Part shown: positions 20,652 to 32,400 of the stretch, piece by piece | Layout: each line of letters begins with the position of its first letter | How positions within the stretch are numbered: position 1 is the first letter of the stretch | The notes under the pieces: model-generated | What the model was told of the DNA's origin: nothing | The model's database searches: none | What the model saw: only the letters and a program-made list of their open reading frames with translations | From: Aurelia coerulea | Lineage: Eukaryota; Cnidaria; Scyphozoa; Semaeostomeae; Ulmaridae | DNA: 64,000 nucleotides | Assembly: GCA_039566865.1 (NCBI GenBank) | Contig: CM076954.1 | Location: 9,370,001 to 9,434,000, forward strand | Direction: 5' to 3' | Position numbers and translations under genes: made by a program

Positions 20652-21837
20652 GTAAGTTCATAAATTACTAGAAAACTTGCTGTGATCTCAAAAATTTGAT
20701 TTGATTTAGTTTTAAAAATTTCTTGTTTGACCTTAACATTTTGGTTGCTCATGAAAGCAGTGCTGAACAAGCATATATCGAAATGCTTAAGGAGCAGATT
20801 TTAAATTCTGAGAGGAACACGGGTGATCCAACAAAACGCGAAACCTTCAGAAAGTTTACAAACTGTTATTGTGTTGCGAATCTTTTAACTTTCTTGTTGT
20901 ATTTGTTTCAAGAGACCAAATCAATTTGATAGAAGATGTTTTCTTTTCAAAGAGAGCCGTCGAAATATCTGCATGAAAAACATATTTTAGTCAAAAGAAT
21001 GTACAAGATTTGACTTAAAATGGCATTCCGCAGAAAAAAACCGCATATTGGTGAACTGCCTTGTTTGCTTTTAAAAGGAACATGCTTATCATTATAAACA
21101 TTTTCCAATGTTTCTCCAACTTGAATAAAGTTCAAACAGGCCAAACACGAGACAGATATTTTTCAAAATGGAGACCGAGAACTAAGCCATATCCTGGAAT
21201 GTGAATCCGAGACAGAAAACGAGAATTCTCGGTAAAGCCGATGAATTCTCTTGTGCGTAGTCGACCGTGGACACATAATGAATGAATACAAAAGGACATT
21301 AAAACTCAATTTAAAGAGCGACGTGCAACGAGCCTATCAAGATTCGCTGATAACTGACCAACAGACAATAACGAAAATATGCTGCCTTTGTTCACCGAGA
21401 ACGATGCATAAAAATGATAGGGTATTGAAATTAAAATTTGTCCATATGTTTTCTTCCATATCTCGCGTTTGAGAAGCGCGATCGACGAAAGGAAAACGAT
21501 TTCCGAGGGCTGACATAATCTGTTTCTCAATCGGGATGACAACATGAATCTCTGCATGCATTTAATTTTCGAGGAATGCCCCTTTAAACCAAAGCGCTAT
21601 AAATAGCGATTTTATTTAAAAAACGTGCAGTTGTAAGTAAAGAGCTTAATTCTTTGTGTGGCATAAAGATTCAATGTGATGGTAATTTAGAGTGATTTTA
21701 GAATATGCTTTAAACCAGGTAGTTTGCAAAACCGCTATTTCCGACAAAGTCCTAACCATCTCAGTATCTTGCAATGTCCAAATTGATTTTGTCCTTGACC
21801 AAAAAGGCACATAGAAGAAATGTTCAGGATCTTTGAT
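20652..21837. other. intron, nothing recognised
   Basis: Start of the 32.9-kb intron. Short ORFs on both strands lack motifs. Confidence 0.55.
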
Positions 21838-22045
21838 CATGGAGCATTGCGGACACCTTTATTTTGTAGGAAATTTTTATTCGATACTACTACCTTAAGT
21901 CCTGTGCGGAGGAGCATGGCTCGCGAAGAGAGCTACCTCTCCGAAGGAGTGAGCTAGCGTAGCGCTTGAGAAGATTTGAATGGGTAAGTAACTAAGTGGT
22001 TTTCCATAACAGCGATTTCGTAAGGTGCGCGTAACAATTTTGCTG
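21838..22045. repeat. interspersed repeat, copy 1 (inverted pair)
   Basis: Starts ATGGAGCATTGCGGACACCT and contains GTGGTTTTCCATAACAGCG. It matches 27266-27477 in inverted orientation over its length. The interior CTCGCGAAG/CTTCGCGAG stretch is itself palindromic. Probably a MITE; the family is unknown. Confidence 0.75.
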
Positions 22046-22355
22046 CGGTGGCGGATGAGTAACAATAGGAATTTCACAATAGGTTCTCCTGTAATCAGGG
22101 GGTTATTGTATCAAAAGTTTTATGTACTGGAAGCGTAGCTGAGGGAAATAATATTCAGATTGTTATCGGCTTACTCCTCCGTCAAGGACTTGTTTGAAAA
22201 AACAAACATTTTGGAGTAATGGGAGGGTGGCTTCGCAAGGATGATGGCGATTCAAGGAAAAGGCCGTTCTTCTTTGTGTCAGCGAACAAACGAATGAAAA
22301 TGGAGAAGCAAGAAATGAGCCAAGGAGACGCCAGAACAAGCTGAGACCACGAATT

Positions 22356-22800
22356 CCCGGGGGGGGGGGTACTCCAATTGTGGCCTGACAGGGGGGTCCA
22401 GTCAGGGTTAAAGAGGCCCAAAGCAAAATTTTTGGAAAATACCCTCAAATGGTAGTATCTTTTTATAGAAACCCCCAAATGGTAGTTGATGGACCAAAAA
22501 TTGGGCAATTTGGTAGCGTCTGGTAGCAAAAATTTTCTGCAGTTTTTCAAAATTTTCTATTGTAAAGACTGATTGAACGAAGCAAAAAACTTCAAAATTC
22601 AATGATAATTACTGCTGCAACGACCATATTGCCGTGCGGAGGAGCCTACAGAGTTGAAATCTTATAAGTGGCCAGGAATCTTGGAATACCCCCAATCGGT
22701 AGTAGGATTTAATAAATAGGGCCATTTGGTAGTCATTTCGTAAGACCCTCAAACCGACTGGACCCCCCTGTTGGGCCATAATGAGAGTACCCCCCCCGGG
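22356..22800. mobile_element. 445-bp MITE with CCCCGGGG-type ends, copy 2
   Basis: Starts CCCGGGGGGGGGGGTACTCC and ends in its reverse complement, with duplicated CACGAATT at 22348-22355 and 22801-22808. The arms pair for about 60 bp (GACAGGGGGGTCCAGTC against GACTGGACCCCCCTGTT). Related to copy 1 at 16277-16705 by the terminal CCC(A/C)GGGG...GTACTC and the 8-bp duplication. Confidence 0.87.
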
Positions 22801-22808
22801 CACGAATT

Positions 22809-24545
22809 CTTCTTGGCATGGCTGGCTGAAGACTGTGCTGATATGGTTGTGGTATAGGCCAATTTGTCCCACCACACCATCAACGAAGAACGGAAGAACA
22901 ACAACAAATACAAAAGGTCGAAGGATCGAGGAATAAAAGACATGGTTTCATGAAATATGTGGCTTTTGTTGATAAAGCCCTAATTGCATTTGATCTTATT
23001 CATTTCAGGAGTAGGTACTCTTGTAGAGAATGCAGAGACCTTGTATTGACAATAAACAGAAGGATGTAAATATATCCATATATCTGATTGAAATTCAAAT
23101 TGGCCACACCATCAACTAAGAATAAAGACTTGCTTGTGTCCTCAGCAAGCAAGGAATCAATGTTTATTTGTTAACACAGGCTGGGTATATGGCAGCTATG
23201 CAGCTGATGTGGGCACGAGGGCCTAACCTTCTGTTTTCTTTTTGCCTCTTTTATATACAAGAAACCTATTAGCTAGGGTTGCACATCCTCTTAATTCACG
23301 CAATAGGCCGGAAATCTGTTGCACAAGTCTGATGGGTTTGGGTAAAATATGCAAGGCAAATATGCGAATTTTCGACATCAAAATAATCTGATTCAGATTT
23401 TCTCTAGCTACACACGTTAGTATAATATAGCCACCCTCCTTGAAGTATTGAATGTTGATCAAACAGTCCAGGATCTACCATTTCAGCAATTATTAACATT
23501 GCTCATTTTACCCCCAGCCTACCCATTTAACCTCTGCAGACCCTAAAAATGTGAAGAGGTCCATTTAATCATGATTCTATACACTGAAAATAGTTTTTAT
23601 AAAGAAGCTCAACTCAGATTCAATAATTCAATGTGGACAATTTACTGAAAGACTTTTTGTATCAATTAAATCCATAGCAGATACTGTATTTGACATTCAT
23701 AGCAGTGGTGGGCATTTTGCCAGATATTGATGGCCAATTAGCTATTGTTTCAGTCAGAAAGAATATTAATCACCATTGTTTTCAAACAACAGATCTTTTC
23801 TGGCCAACATTAGGGGGAGGGGGGTGATAACCCTTTTTCCTCTAATGGTTCACTGATTCATAGCATATTTTTGACTTTTGTTTTGTATAGCATTTCAGTA
23901 TTCAGCAGAATTTGTGCAAAACTACTTTGATATGATTTTTTGAAAAATGAGTTGTTGCTACTTTGAAAATGTGTGTCATTTATGTGTTTTGTGGTGACTG
24001 AAAGAGGTCATTCATTACCATATGATCATTAACCCTCAAGGGAACAGAAGCTGTCTGTTGAAGACAACAAAAAATCTACCAGCGGCATGTGAAAGGAAAT
24101 TAAACCTGACAGAAGAGAGGACCTGTCCTTTGCTGGTAACGGTACAGTATATTGTTTTGTAGCAATTCATAGGAGGGAGGTTGCTTCAGCATCAATTTAG
24201 AATGGATATTTAGAACTTAAGTAATTGGCTTGAAATTTGCAATTTCAACTTTTCTGCCAGATGCTCTGAAGCTTCAAAATATTCTTACAGTAATATCAAT
24301 TTTTGGTAAAATTTCCCTGGTTAGGCTAACATTGGTAGAATGTGGACAAGTGGCATATTTGTGGGCAGTATGGTGTAGTGTAGAGCTAGATTAATAACTA
24401 AGGGGCTCAGGTAGAGAGGTGCTGAACAGGGGTGAAGCCCATGAAGAATGCTGGGATACAGATGTACAGTATGACCCACTACAAACTTTTGAGATTGCTG
24501 CTAAGACCCTCCTAGAAATACTGTTTTTTTATATCATGAACCTTA
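22809..24545. other. intron, nothing recognised
   Basis: No coding frame with motifs. There is a G-rich stretch at 23812-23825 (GGGGGAGGGGGGTG). Otherwise ordinary AT-rich sequence. Confidence 0.5.
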
Positions 24546-24690
24546 TTTTTTTTTTTTATACATTCTGCTAAACATTTACAATACATATTTACTTAATTAC
24601 TATACTTATAAACTACTCTACTCTACTACAAGGACAAGACCACGGGGAGCAATAACTATGTCTACCCTTATGTCTAACCTTATTTGGATT
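24546..24690 (-). mobile_element. LINE 3' UTR fragment, family B
   Basis: On the minus strand, GGGTAGACATAGTTATTGCT and GTCCTTGTAGTAGAGTAG lead to a run of 12 A (T at 24546-24557). It matches the 3' UTR of the family B LINE at 10110-11017 but is truncated within the UTR. Confidence 0.65.
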
Positions 24691-25214
24691 CAAGGAAGCT
24701 ATTTGGATGAAATTGTTTTTTCATAATTTAACTCTTTATTGGAATTAATACTACTTGCTACTCTTGTTCATGATAAAAAGTACAATTAGTGTTCTTTCAA
24801 AGCTGCATACAGACACACTCAATGATTTATAATCAGATTTCAACAAATGTCCTGTTGAAATAATTTGACATGGAGATATCTCAGCAGAAAGTTGTTGAAC
24901 TTGGTTTAAGCACTGAATAATGTCTATTCGCATTTCCTAATTTTCATTTGCACTTCGTTTCGGAAGTCATTCGATGTAGCATTTGTGGCATCCCATAGAT
25001 AGGTTCTTGTTTGCTGTGAACTGAATTGTGTATGGAGAAAGATGAAAATGAAATCTCTCCTTAGGTACCTGATATGTGCCTGGATAGCCTAGTCTGTCTC
25101 AATACAACATCAAACTCAGCACACATTTTACAACACTTAGAATACCCTCAAAACATAAGACTCCACAATTTACAAGAAAATACAACACATAATAATAAAG
25201 AAACCCTGAACCTA

Positions 25215-25733
25215 AATGAGTGACAACTCTCTTTCTCCGCACACCACCAGTGTCATACACCTCCAAAATGCATAGTCAGGATTTGTACACCCAATACAAA
25301 GCTTGCCACTGGATACTTTGCTGACAAATAAACAAAGATCTTTAATTGTATTAACTCTATCAGGGGCTCCTTCAACAAAACAATCATGGTCACCAAACCT
25401 AAACCTGAAATGAATGTTATAACCGTGGAAACAAGAAAATTATTGTGGCAAACCATTGTTGTTTGACACAGAACAAAGACACCAGCAGACAATGTGGCTC
25501 GCATTAAATGGCTTATTTTTGGAGAACAAGTTTTCCCACCAACCTGCCAACAACTTAAAATCAACCTCTTGGTGAACATTTTTTGTAAGATCACGCAAAG
25601 GAGTTTCACAGCTTTTTTCAACCCTATCCTGCTTGCAATTCCAATATATACACCCACCTGAAAGAAATGAAAGAGTATGCACATGCACAGATGATGTTCT
25701 TATGAAAACAGATGAATTGCCTTTACTGGCCAT
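25215..25733 (-). pseudogene. unidentified open region with exon-like edges
   Basis: I do not recognise this. One minus-strand frame stays open for about 170 codons except for a single TAA after GLPQ (about 25438). It is Cys/Trp-rich (GGCIYWNCKQDRVEKSCETP, LLAGWWENLFSKNKPFNASH, GKLCIGCTNPDYAFWRC). Acceptor-like pyrimidine-AG sites (TTTCTTTCAG, near 25660; TTCATTTCAG, near 25407) precede segments of it. It could be a decayed gene or domain from a transposon, or chance. Confidence 0.3.
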
Positions 25734-27265
25734 AAGCCATATTCATAAATGATAAAAATAAAGAGAAATTGTGCTGCTATAGTTTTCTTCATTTGCAAAA
25801 GGGTAGTTCATACTTGAGACAATGACATGGAGCAATTGTGACTTTTAAAAGGAAATAAATGATCAAATTCAATGAAAGGTAAAAACATTGCTGAACATTG
25901 GGAAAATGAGATGAGGGTTTGCAGGGGTAAGATGGGTAGGTGATGGGGTAAAAGGGGGTAATGCTGGTGGTTGGAAAATGATTGATTGTGAACTGTTAAA
26001 TCAAACTTCACAATCACAACATTCTTAGAGGTTTCAAAGTGGGACAAACACATGAATCATGATTTTCATGAAATTGTCTACATTTCCTCCTTAACCAATT
26101 TTATCCTACCTACATTACAGCATGCATTGTTAGGTCCTGGTTAGAGTTCTAAATGTGGCAAATTCTTTCAGACAAGGAAGATATAAAGAAGTTTACTCAC
26201 TCTTTATTTTAAGATACCTTTTCCTTCCAAAATTTCCAATGTGTTTCAGTTTGTGTTACTCTTAAATGCGAGAAGTGCAGAGTTAATATATTTTTTTTGA
26301 AGGGTTGCCAAAAGTCTGCCAAATTAGTGAGTAAAGTGTCATAAACAAGTAATAATTACATGATTCGCATGCAAAGTTAAGGTGCTCTAACTGTACAGTG
26401 TAAATAAATCTTTTGAGTGCAAGTTACAAGGTTCTTTTATCTTCAGTTTCTTATGAGCTGTTTCTCTAAAAAAAAAACGTGAAATTAAGATGGACAGTTT
26501 TAGGTCATAAATTTTCTTGGTTCCCCTTTATTGACAACTTTTCCTCCTCTTCTTCACAGTTTGATCTCCAAAAACCCTCAACAGCATGTATCATCTCTCG
26601 AATTAAACTCTTCTTATTCACTGCTATACCCCTCTTTTCTGTGAAAAGTTCGCAAATCAGTATTTCATCAATCCTTGATGGATTGGGAATGTTGAATTCA
26701 GGCACTATCAGATTTACAAATGTGCAGCAAGCAAAGTGGAGCTTTATTAAAGTTTGTTATGAGCGGCTTGCTTCACTGGTCGTGACCAGTTTGACACAGC
26801 AACCCCAGCTAAGCTGGCCTGGCCTTTTTATCAAATTCATAGCTAAATATCTGCATAGTGTCTGTATATATACCAAAGTTTGTTGTCAAGACTAAACTTC
26901 AAAGAGTGGCGCCAAAAAGTAGCTGGGCCTAGACTGGTCTAGGCCTAACTTCATTGAGAAAAAAAATAAAGCATCAAACAAATAATAAGGACTTTTTTTT
27001 ACAGAATTAGGAGATTAAAGAAAAGAAACGTTTCAAATACCTGCAACCACGCTTCGAATCCATGACTATAAAACACGTATCAGCACCCAAGTCTGCACGC
27101 AGGCTATCCTTTCTTCAGCTCGTAGCTTGCCGAATTCACAATTCAGATTTTCCCGCTCTTGAAGCACCACAGCTTCTTGCTTCCCGGTTTCCCCCGTACA
27201 GAGACTATTTTTTGCGAAAATTCGCAAAGTTCGTGGCATGGCAGAATCCTTATATGGTCATTTGT
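25734..27265. other. intron, minor structures only
   Basis: A short palindrome GGCCTAGAC-TG-GTCTAGGCC sits at 26926-26945. A 66-codon minus-strand ORF near 26505-26705 (acidic EEEEEK stretch) is not supported by anything else. Confidence 0.45.
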
Positions 27266-27477
27266 TTGTGACGCGCACTGTACGAAAGCGCTGTTATGGA
27301 AAACCACTTAGTTACTTGCCCATTCAAATCTTCTCGCTCGCTCGCTCGCTCGCTAAGCTCGCTCGCTCCTTCGAAGAGGTAGCTCGCTTCGCGAGCAATG
27401 CTCCTCCGCAGAGGACTTAAGGTAGTAGTATCGAATAAAAATTTCCTACAAAATAAAGGTGTCCGCAATGCTCCATG
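27266..27477. repeat. interspersed repeat, copy 2 (inverted pair)
   Basis: Inverted match to 21838-22045. It contains a CTCG run (CTCGCTCGCTCGCTCGCTCG) absent from copy 1, so the copies have diverged by simple-repeat expansion. Confidence 0.75.
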
Positions 27478-27586
27478 CTTTGATGATAGCTCAACAAGTT
27501 TCACTGTTTTGCCACCCAGTCAAGCCCTGGTATAAGTAGAGCGTTTTTCTCCCGCGGGGATTCTGGCAACAAGTTTAAGGCCTGTA

Positions 27587-27754
27587 ATATCCCTCAAGGA
27601 ACAGGCGAAAGATCGTAAACATAATTACTGCTATATCCCTGGAATCAATGCTGAACTAAATATAAGTAACATATCCCTCAAGGAACGAACGAAAGAGCGT
27701 AGACATAATTACTGCTACATCCCTGGAATCAATGCTGATCTAAATATAAGTCAT
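27587..27754. repeat. 84-bp tandem dimer
   Basis: Two head-to-tail units starting ATATCCCTCAAGGAAC at 27587 and 27671, with a handful of mismatches. Apparently unrelated to the 73-bp array. Confidence 0.75.
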
Positions 27755-29464
27755 TGAACTGAGGTATTTAGCTCCACCAGTTCATCTGGAGCTAAAGGCA
27801 AAAGGTTGGAAAGAATTTGGTCCTGCCCAGTTTACTTTTTGTCATTTCTATTTTTTAGCAACTCCCTTACTTATTTAGACTCGAGCACGAAATGAAAGAG
27901 TTAAACAGTGGTTTTCTAGATTTTGAAGTAAAGCTGAGATGCTAGAGTGATTGGCATATTTTTTGAGAATAAGTTTCATAATATCTTTTTCACTAGCTTG
28001 CTGATTTGTGTCTGCTAGGCTTTTCCCCTATCTATTTAAATACTGCTGGATCACTTCTGCAGCGGTCAAAATTTTCACTGCTATCAATTAGATGTCTTAT
28101 TGATTTTTCATGAGCTGCCAATTTATACAACTCTCGTTCGCTAACCGTTCCGCTCATTTCACTTGCTTCACATGCTCACTTTTGTGTAATAGTTCATTTT
28201 ATGCCTGACCAAGTGAACGAAACTCGGAGCAAGTGTACATTTATAAAGAAATGGGGTTCTTAAAACCACTGTAACAAAACCAATGGTCATCAAAAACACA
28301 AATTGTACAGTAAAAGGCACTTTTCTATCTCAAGCATTTCATTTCATTGTTGCCACCTCGACACGTATCTTTTTCTAAATATGATCGCTACATCACAAGA
28401 TGCTGCAGCAGAACTAAATTCATTGAAAGGTAATGATCAAAAAAGGTGAAGTTAGGACAAGTGGCATTTTTGCCATATTGATGTGCTGTTTGCAAACCAT
28501 ATTATGGCATATACTAAAACGTTACTTTCATTCGTGTAACATCATGATGACCAATTTAAAGATCTCTATCGTTGCCATGAAGGATTAGGAAATTCGTTAT
28601 TTGCACAAAATTATTCAATGAATCAAAACATGTTGGTAGGTTATTGCTGATGGTTTGTTATTTTGTTACAATCAATTGACGATTTAAAAACCTTTTTTCT
28701 CTGTAACCACTGCTGATAGTGAACTGGTATTACTTTATTAGTCAATACATACATTTTGTGTTGATCTCAAGACCACATAGGATTTAATCAAAAACTTCAA
28801 TTTAGAAAGCCTCTCCAAAATGTTTTATCCTAAGTGTTGTTATTGGGTTGCCCAATATGTAGGCGAAAAATGGAGCTTTATTTATGACCCTTTTTGCAAA
28901 GCAGAACACTTTTGAAGACATTTTCGGAAACTGTCAGCTTTCGAATGTTTTTCGTTGGTGGCTGACTCCCGTTACCTTTTCTTGCATTTCTATCCACGTT
29001 TGTTCGTATTCATCCTCTTAGCTTGATCATTAGATAATCCGAGGAAATAAGAATTCTTTATCCATGGGTCCCGGTAATATTTTCTCTTCAGCTTTGCAAA
29101 CAGTAACAATTTTGTGAGAGCTCCACACGACACCTCAGGTATTGGGAACAAATAAGTCACGCAATGGTATTGTTTTCAGGATCCTCTTGATATCTTGATT
29201 GTTGTGAAAGAATGCATAATCTGCTCCTTGCTCCTCGTCATCACTTCCAGATAGGTGTCCCTGCCTTCATCCTCCTTTCACAATACTTCTTAAACATTGA
29301 TTCCAACAACCCTCTATCCGCTTCATCTGCTGCGCATCAGGGAATCATACTGCATTTGAATTTGTCAGCTTTGTGTCTAACACAGGATTCTAGGATATTA
29401 TGTCTTGTGCGCCGATTTACACTTGTGTCATGCCACACTGTGTTCATCTCATGAAACTGAAATT
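27755..29464. other. intron, nothing recognised
   Basis: AT-rich sequence up to the satellite array. The last bases before it (GAAACTGAAATTG, 29453-29465) already resemble the unit start. Confidence 0.55.
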
Positions 29465-32400
29465 GAAATTGAATTTTGGGGAATAATTAAGGAGCCTGTG
29501 ATAGATTCTGCAAGCGACAAAGGTATTGTATTCTTTTGAAATTGAATTTTGGGGAATAATTAAGGAGCCTGTGATAGATTCTGCAAGTGACAAAGGTATT
29601 GTATTCTTTTGAAATTGAATTTTGGGGAATAATTAAGGAGCCTGTGATAGATTCCGCAAGTGACAAAGATATTGTATTCTTTTGAAATTGAATTTTGGGG
29701 AATAATTAAGGAGCCTGTGATAGATTCTGCAAGTGACAAAGGTATTGTCTTCTTTTGAAATTGAATTTTGGGGAATAATTAAGGAGCCTGTGATAGATTC
29801 TGCAAGTGACAAAGGTATTGTCTTCTTTTGAAATTGAATTTTGGGGAATAATTAAGGAGCCTGTGATAGATTCTGCAAGTGACAAAGGTATTGTCTTCTT
29901 TTGAAATTGAATTTTGGGGAATAATTAAGGAGCCTGTGATAGATTCTGCAAGTGACAAAGGTATTGTCTTCTTTTGAAATTGAATTTTGGGGAATAATTA
30001 AGGAGCCTGTGATAGATTCTGCAAGTGACAAAGGTATTGTCTTCTTTTGAAATTGAATTTTGGGGAATAATTAAGGAGCCTGTGATAGATTCTGCAAGTG
30101 ACAAAGGTATTGTCTTCTTTTGAAATTGAATTTTGGGGAATAATTAAGGAGCCTGTGATAGATTCTGCAAGTGACAAAGATATTGTATTCTTTTGAAATT
30201 GAATTTTGGGGAATAATTAAGGAGCCTGTGATAGATTCTGCAAGTGACAAAGGTATTGTATTCTTTTGAAATTGAATTTTGGGGAATAATTAAAGAGCCT
30301 GTGATAGATTCTGCAAGTGACAAAGGTATTGTCTTCTTTTGAAATTGAATTTTGGGGAATAATTAAAGAGCCTGTGATAGATTCTGCAAGTGACAAAGGT
30401 ATTGTATTCTTTTTAAATTGAATTTTGGGGAATAATTAAAGAGCCTGTGATAGATTCTGCAAGTGACAAAGGTATTGTCTTCTTTTGAAATTGAATTTTG
30501 GGGAATAATTAAAGAGCCTGTGATAGATTCTGCAAGTGACAAAGGTATTGTCTTCTTTTGAAATTGAATTTTGGGGAATAATTAAAGAGCCTGTGATAGA
30601 TTCTGCAAGTGACAAAGGTATTGTCTTCTTTTGAAATTGAATTTTGGGGAATAATTAAAGAGCCTGTGATAGATTCTGCAAGTGACAAAGGTATTGTCTT
30701 CTTTTGAAATTGAATTTTGGGGAATAATTAAAGAGCCTATGATAGATTCTGCAAGTGACAAAGGTATTGTATTCTTTTGAAATTGAATTTTGGGGAATAA
30801 TTAAAGAGCCTGTGATAGATTCTGCAAGTGACAAAGGTATTGTATTCTTTTGAAATTGAATTTTGGGGAATAATTAAAGAGCCTGTGATAGATTCTGCAA
30901 GTGACAAAGGTATTGTCTTCTTTTGAAATTGAATTTTGGAGAATAATTAAAGAGCCTGTGATAGATTCTGCAAGTGACAAAGGTATTGTCTTCTTTTGAA
31001 ATTGAATTTTGGGGAATAATTAAAGAGCCTGTGATAGATTCTGCAAGTGACAAAGATATCGTCTTCTTTTGAAATTGAATTTTGGGGAATAATTAAGGAG
31101 CCTGTGATAGATTCTGCAAGTGACAAAGGTATTGTCTTCTTTTGAAATTGAATTTTGGGGAATAATTAAGGAGCCTGTGATAGATTCTGCAAGTGACAAA
31201 GGTATTGTCTTCTTTTGAAATTGAATTTTGGGGAATAATTAAAGAGCCTGTGATAGATTCTGCAAGTGACAAAGGTATTGTATTCTTTTGAAATTGAATT
31301 TTGGGGAATAATTAAAGAGCCTGTGATAGATTCTGCAAGTGACAAAGGTATTGTATTCTTTTGAAATTGAATTTTGGGGAATAATTAAAGAGCCTGTGAT
31401 AGATTCTGCAAGTGACAAAGGTATTGTCTTCTTTTGAAATTGAATTTTGGGGAATAATTAAAGAGCCTGTGATAGATTCTGCAAGTGACAAAGGTATTGT
31501 CTTCTTTTGAAATTGAATTTGGGGAATAATTAAAGAGCCTGTGATAGATTCTGCAAGTGACAAAGGTATTGTCTTCTTTTGAAATTGAATTTTGGGGAAT
31601 AATTAAGGAGCCTGTGATAGATTCTGCAAGTGTCAAAGGTATTGTCTTCTTTTGAAATTGAATTTTGGGGAATAATTAAAGAGCCTGTGATAGATTCTGC
31701 AAGTGACAAAGGTATTGTCTTCTTTTGAAATTGAATTTTGGGGAATAATTAAAGAGCCTGTGATAGATTCTGCAAGTGACAAAGGTATTGTATTCTTTTG
31801 AAATTGAATTTTGGGGAATAATTAAAGAGCCTGTGATAGATTCTGCAAGTGACAAAGGTATTGTATTCGTTTGAAATTGAATTTTGGGGAATAATTAAAG
31901 AGCCTGTGATAGATTCTGCAAGTGACAAAGGTATTGTCTTCTTTTGAAATTGAATTTTGGGGAATAATTAAAGAGCCTGTGATAGATTCTGCAAGTGACA
32001 AAGGTATTGTCTTCTTTTGAAATTGAATTTGGGGAATAATTAAAGAGCCTGTGATAGATTCTGCAAGTGACAAAGGTATTGTCTTCTTTTGAAATTGAAT
32101 TTTGGGGAATAATTAAAGAGCCTGTGATAGATTCTGCAAGTGACAAAGATATCGTCTTCTTTTGAAATTGAATTTTGGGGAATAATTAAGGAGCCTGTGA
32201 TAGATTCTGCAAGTGACAAAGGTATTGTCTTCTTTTGAAATTGAATTTTGGGGAATAATTAAGGAGCCTGTGATAGATTCTGCAAGTGACAAAGGTATTG
32301 TCTTCTTTTGAAATTGAATTTTGGGGAATAATTAAGGAGCCTGTGATAGATTCTGCAAGTGACAAAGGTATTGTCTTCTTTTGAAATTGAATTTTGGGGA

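Noticed and set aside
22163..22943. Several overlapping minus-strand ORFs around 22.2-22.9 kb
   Set aside because: They follow the inverted repeats of the 445-bp MITE and its flanks and show no protein motif.
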